64,000 bases of DNA from Pseudovibrio axinellae (GTDB lineage Bacteria; Pseudomonadota; Alphaproteobacteria; Rhizobiales; Stappiaceae), in the NCBI RefSeq assembly GCF_900110875.1, contig NZ_FOFM01000002.1, forward strand, positions 186,001 through 250,000, given 5' to 3'. Positions within the stretch are counted from its first letter, which is position 1, and every line of letters starts with the position of its first letter. The position numbers and the translations under genes were made by a program. Shown here one piece after another: positions 63,254 to 64,000 of the stretch. Below the pieces are notes generated by a model. It searched no databases. It saw only the letters and a program-made list of their open reading frames with translations, and was not told the DNA's origin.

Positions 63254-63931
63254 CTAGTGCGAATAATCTCGCACTCCAAAAACAGCAGAACCAACGCGAA
63301 CATGGGTGGCCCCGTGCTGCACAGCTATCTGATAATCTGAAGACATTCCCATTGAAAGCTTTTTCAAACCATTCCGCTTCGCAATCTTCTCAAGCAAAGC
63401 AAAATGCATACCTGGAGCTTCTTCAACTGGCGGAATACACATCAAACCTTCTATCTCAAGACCCAACTCATCGCGACACTTCGCAATGAAATTGTCAGCC
63501 TCTTTGGGCGCTATCCCTGCTTTTTGCTCTTCTTCCCCGGTATTAACCTGAATAAACAGCTTAGGGTGCTTCTCTTGCTTATCCATTTCGGTCTTCAGCG
63601 CCTGAGCGATTTTTTCTCGGTCAACAGTATGAATCACATCGAAGGTCTGGACAGCTTCTTTAGCTTTATTGGACTGTAGCGGGCCGATCAGGTGTAATTC
63701 GACACCTTCAAACTCATCACAAAGCTCTGGCCACTTCCCCATCGCTTCCTGAACACGGTTCTCACCAAATACGCGTTGTCCTGCTTCTAATACATGCTTA
63801 ATAGCTGATGCTTCAAAGGTTTTCGAAACTGCAATCAAGGTTGCAGAGCCACTTGGACGCCTGGCATCCTTCTCAGCTTTTTCAATATTTTCCTTCACCT
63901 CTTTGAGGCGTTGTGCAGCTGCATCGCTCAT
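63254..63931 (-). CDS. YggS-family PLP homeostasis protein
   Basis: A 225-residue PLP-binding protein (YggS/PROSC/PLPBP) that controls the intracellular pyridoxal phosphate balance; it has no known catalytic activity. TLIAVSKTFEASAIKHVLEAGQRVFGENRVQEA contains the PLP lysine (SKT), followed by LHLIGPLQSNKAKEAV, LFIQVNTGEEEQKAGI and KKLSMGMSSDYQIAVQHGATHVRVGSAVFG. I start at ATG 63931 because GGAG lies 6 nt upstream; an in-frame start 17 codons earlier is unsupported. Confidence 0.93.
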   Translation of the reverse strand: MSDAAAQRLKEVKENIEKAEKDARRPSGSATLIAVSKTFEASAIKHVLEAGQRVFGENRVQEAMGKWPELCDEFEGVELHLIGPLQSNKAKEAVQTFDVIHTVDREKIAQALKTEMDKQEKHPKLFIQVNTGEEEQKAGIAPKEADNFIAKCRDELGLEIEGLMCIPPVEEAPGMHFALLEKIAKRNGLKKLSMGMSSDYQIAVQHGATHVRVGSAVFGVRDYSH

Positions 63932-64000
63932 TTCAAACTCCAGGCAAAAATTGATGGTGGGCACATGAAATGCGCGTACCAAGGCCCAAAAGCAAGAGTA

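Noticed and set aside
1-64000. tRNA or rRNA genes
   Set aside because: I looked for T-loop motifs of the GTTCGAATC type with matching acceptor stems and for rRNA landmarks and found none; a tRNAscan-SE run would settle it.

Overview
The window looks like chromosomal core sequence from an alphaproteobacterium of the order Hyphomicrobiales (Rhizobiales). A marine Stappiaceae-like organism such as Pseudovibrio is my guess, from the roughly 50% GC and the gene content. Order-typical blocks include purH / heparinase II-III / rsmB / htpX, aminotransferase / ftsK / lolA, ftsEX opposite a ZitP-like zinc-ribbon gene with hpt and cpdR, lysA / small lipoprotein / argH opposite tlpA, etfBA with a 3-hydroxybutyryl-CoA dehydrogenase, and ffh / chorismate mutase / rpsP / rimM / trmD / rplS near leuC. 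I saw no tRNA, rRNA, IS element, prophage or CRISPR array.

Layout. 0-8 kb: purine synthesis (purH, cut by the left edge), a heparinase-fold protein, RsmB, HtpX, an Sdh-assembly-factor-like protein and a ZntB transporter. 8-14 kb: PLP aminotransferase, FtsK, LolA and a stand-alone CphA-like ATP-grasp protein. 14-24 kb: a CoA-ester lyase with DUF1737, GNAT, DUF2125, ChaC, a small unknown gene under a LexA-type box, PlsC, YdcF, FtsX/FtsE, then zinc-ribbon protein, Hpt and CpdR. 24-36 kb: LysR/EamA pair, TIGR02302 giant, LysA, lipoprotein, ArgH, TlpA, VOC, TesB, UbiH-type hydroxylase, SDR. 36-48 kb: a 16-repeat Sel1 protein, GNAT/MFS pair, TspO, HIG1, PduO-type adenosyltransferase, EtfBA, HBD, CobW GTPase and D,D-carboxypeptidase. 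48-64 kb: GST, acetyl-CoA synthetase, TadG-like protein, HNH nuclease, LeuC, phosphoesterase, the SRP/ribosome-maturation operon, a hydrolase with a decayed tandem copy, and YggS.

Functional themes are cell division and envelope (FtsK, FtsEX, LolA, PlsC, D,D-carboxypeptidase), cell-cycle control (CpdR, ZitP-like, a CtrA-type box), translation and secretion (ffh to rplS) and acyl-CoA metabolism (TesB, ETF, HBD, Acs, CoA-ester lyase).

The best leads for undescribed biology are: (1) an unknown 134-aa protein at 18021-18425 whose promoter carries the alphaproteobacterial SOS box GTTC-N7-GTTC and whose N-terminus has a sliding-clamp-binding-like pentapeptide QYSLF; (2) a candidate ~108-nt small RNA upstream of ffh, with a 17-nt-spaced promoter, three hairpins and an intrinsic terminator; (3) two small membrane proteins inside the rimM-trmD operon; and (4) the free-standing cyanophycin-synthetase-like ATP-grasp enzyme.
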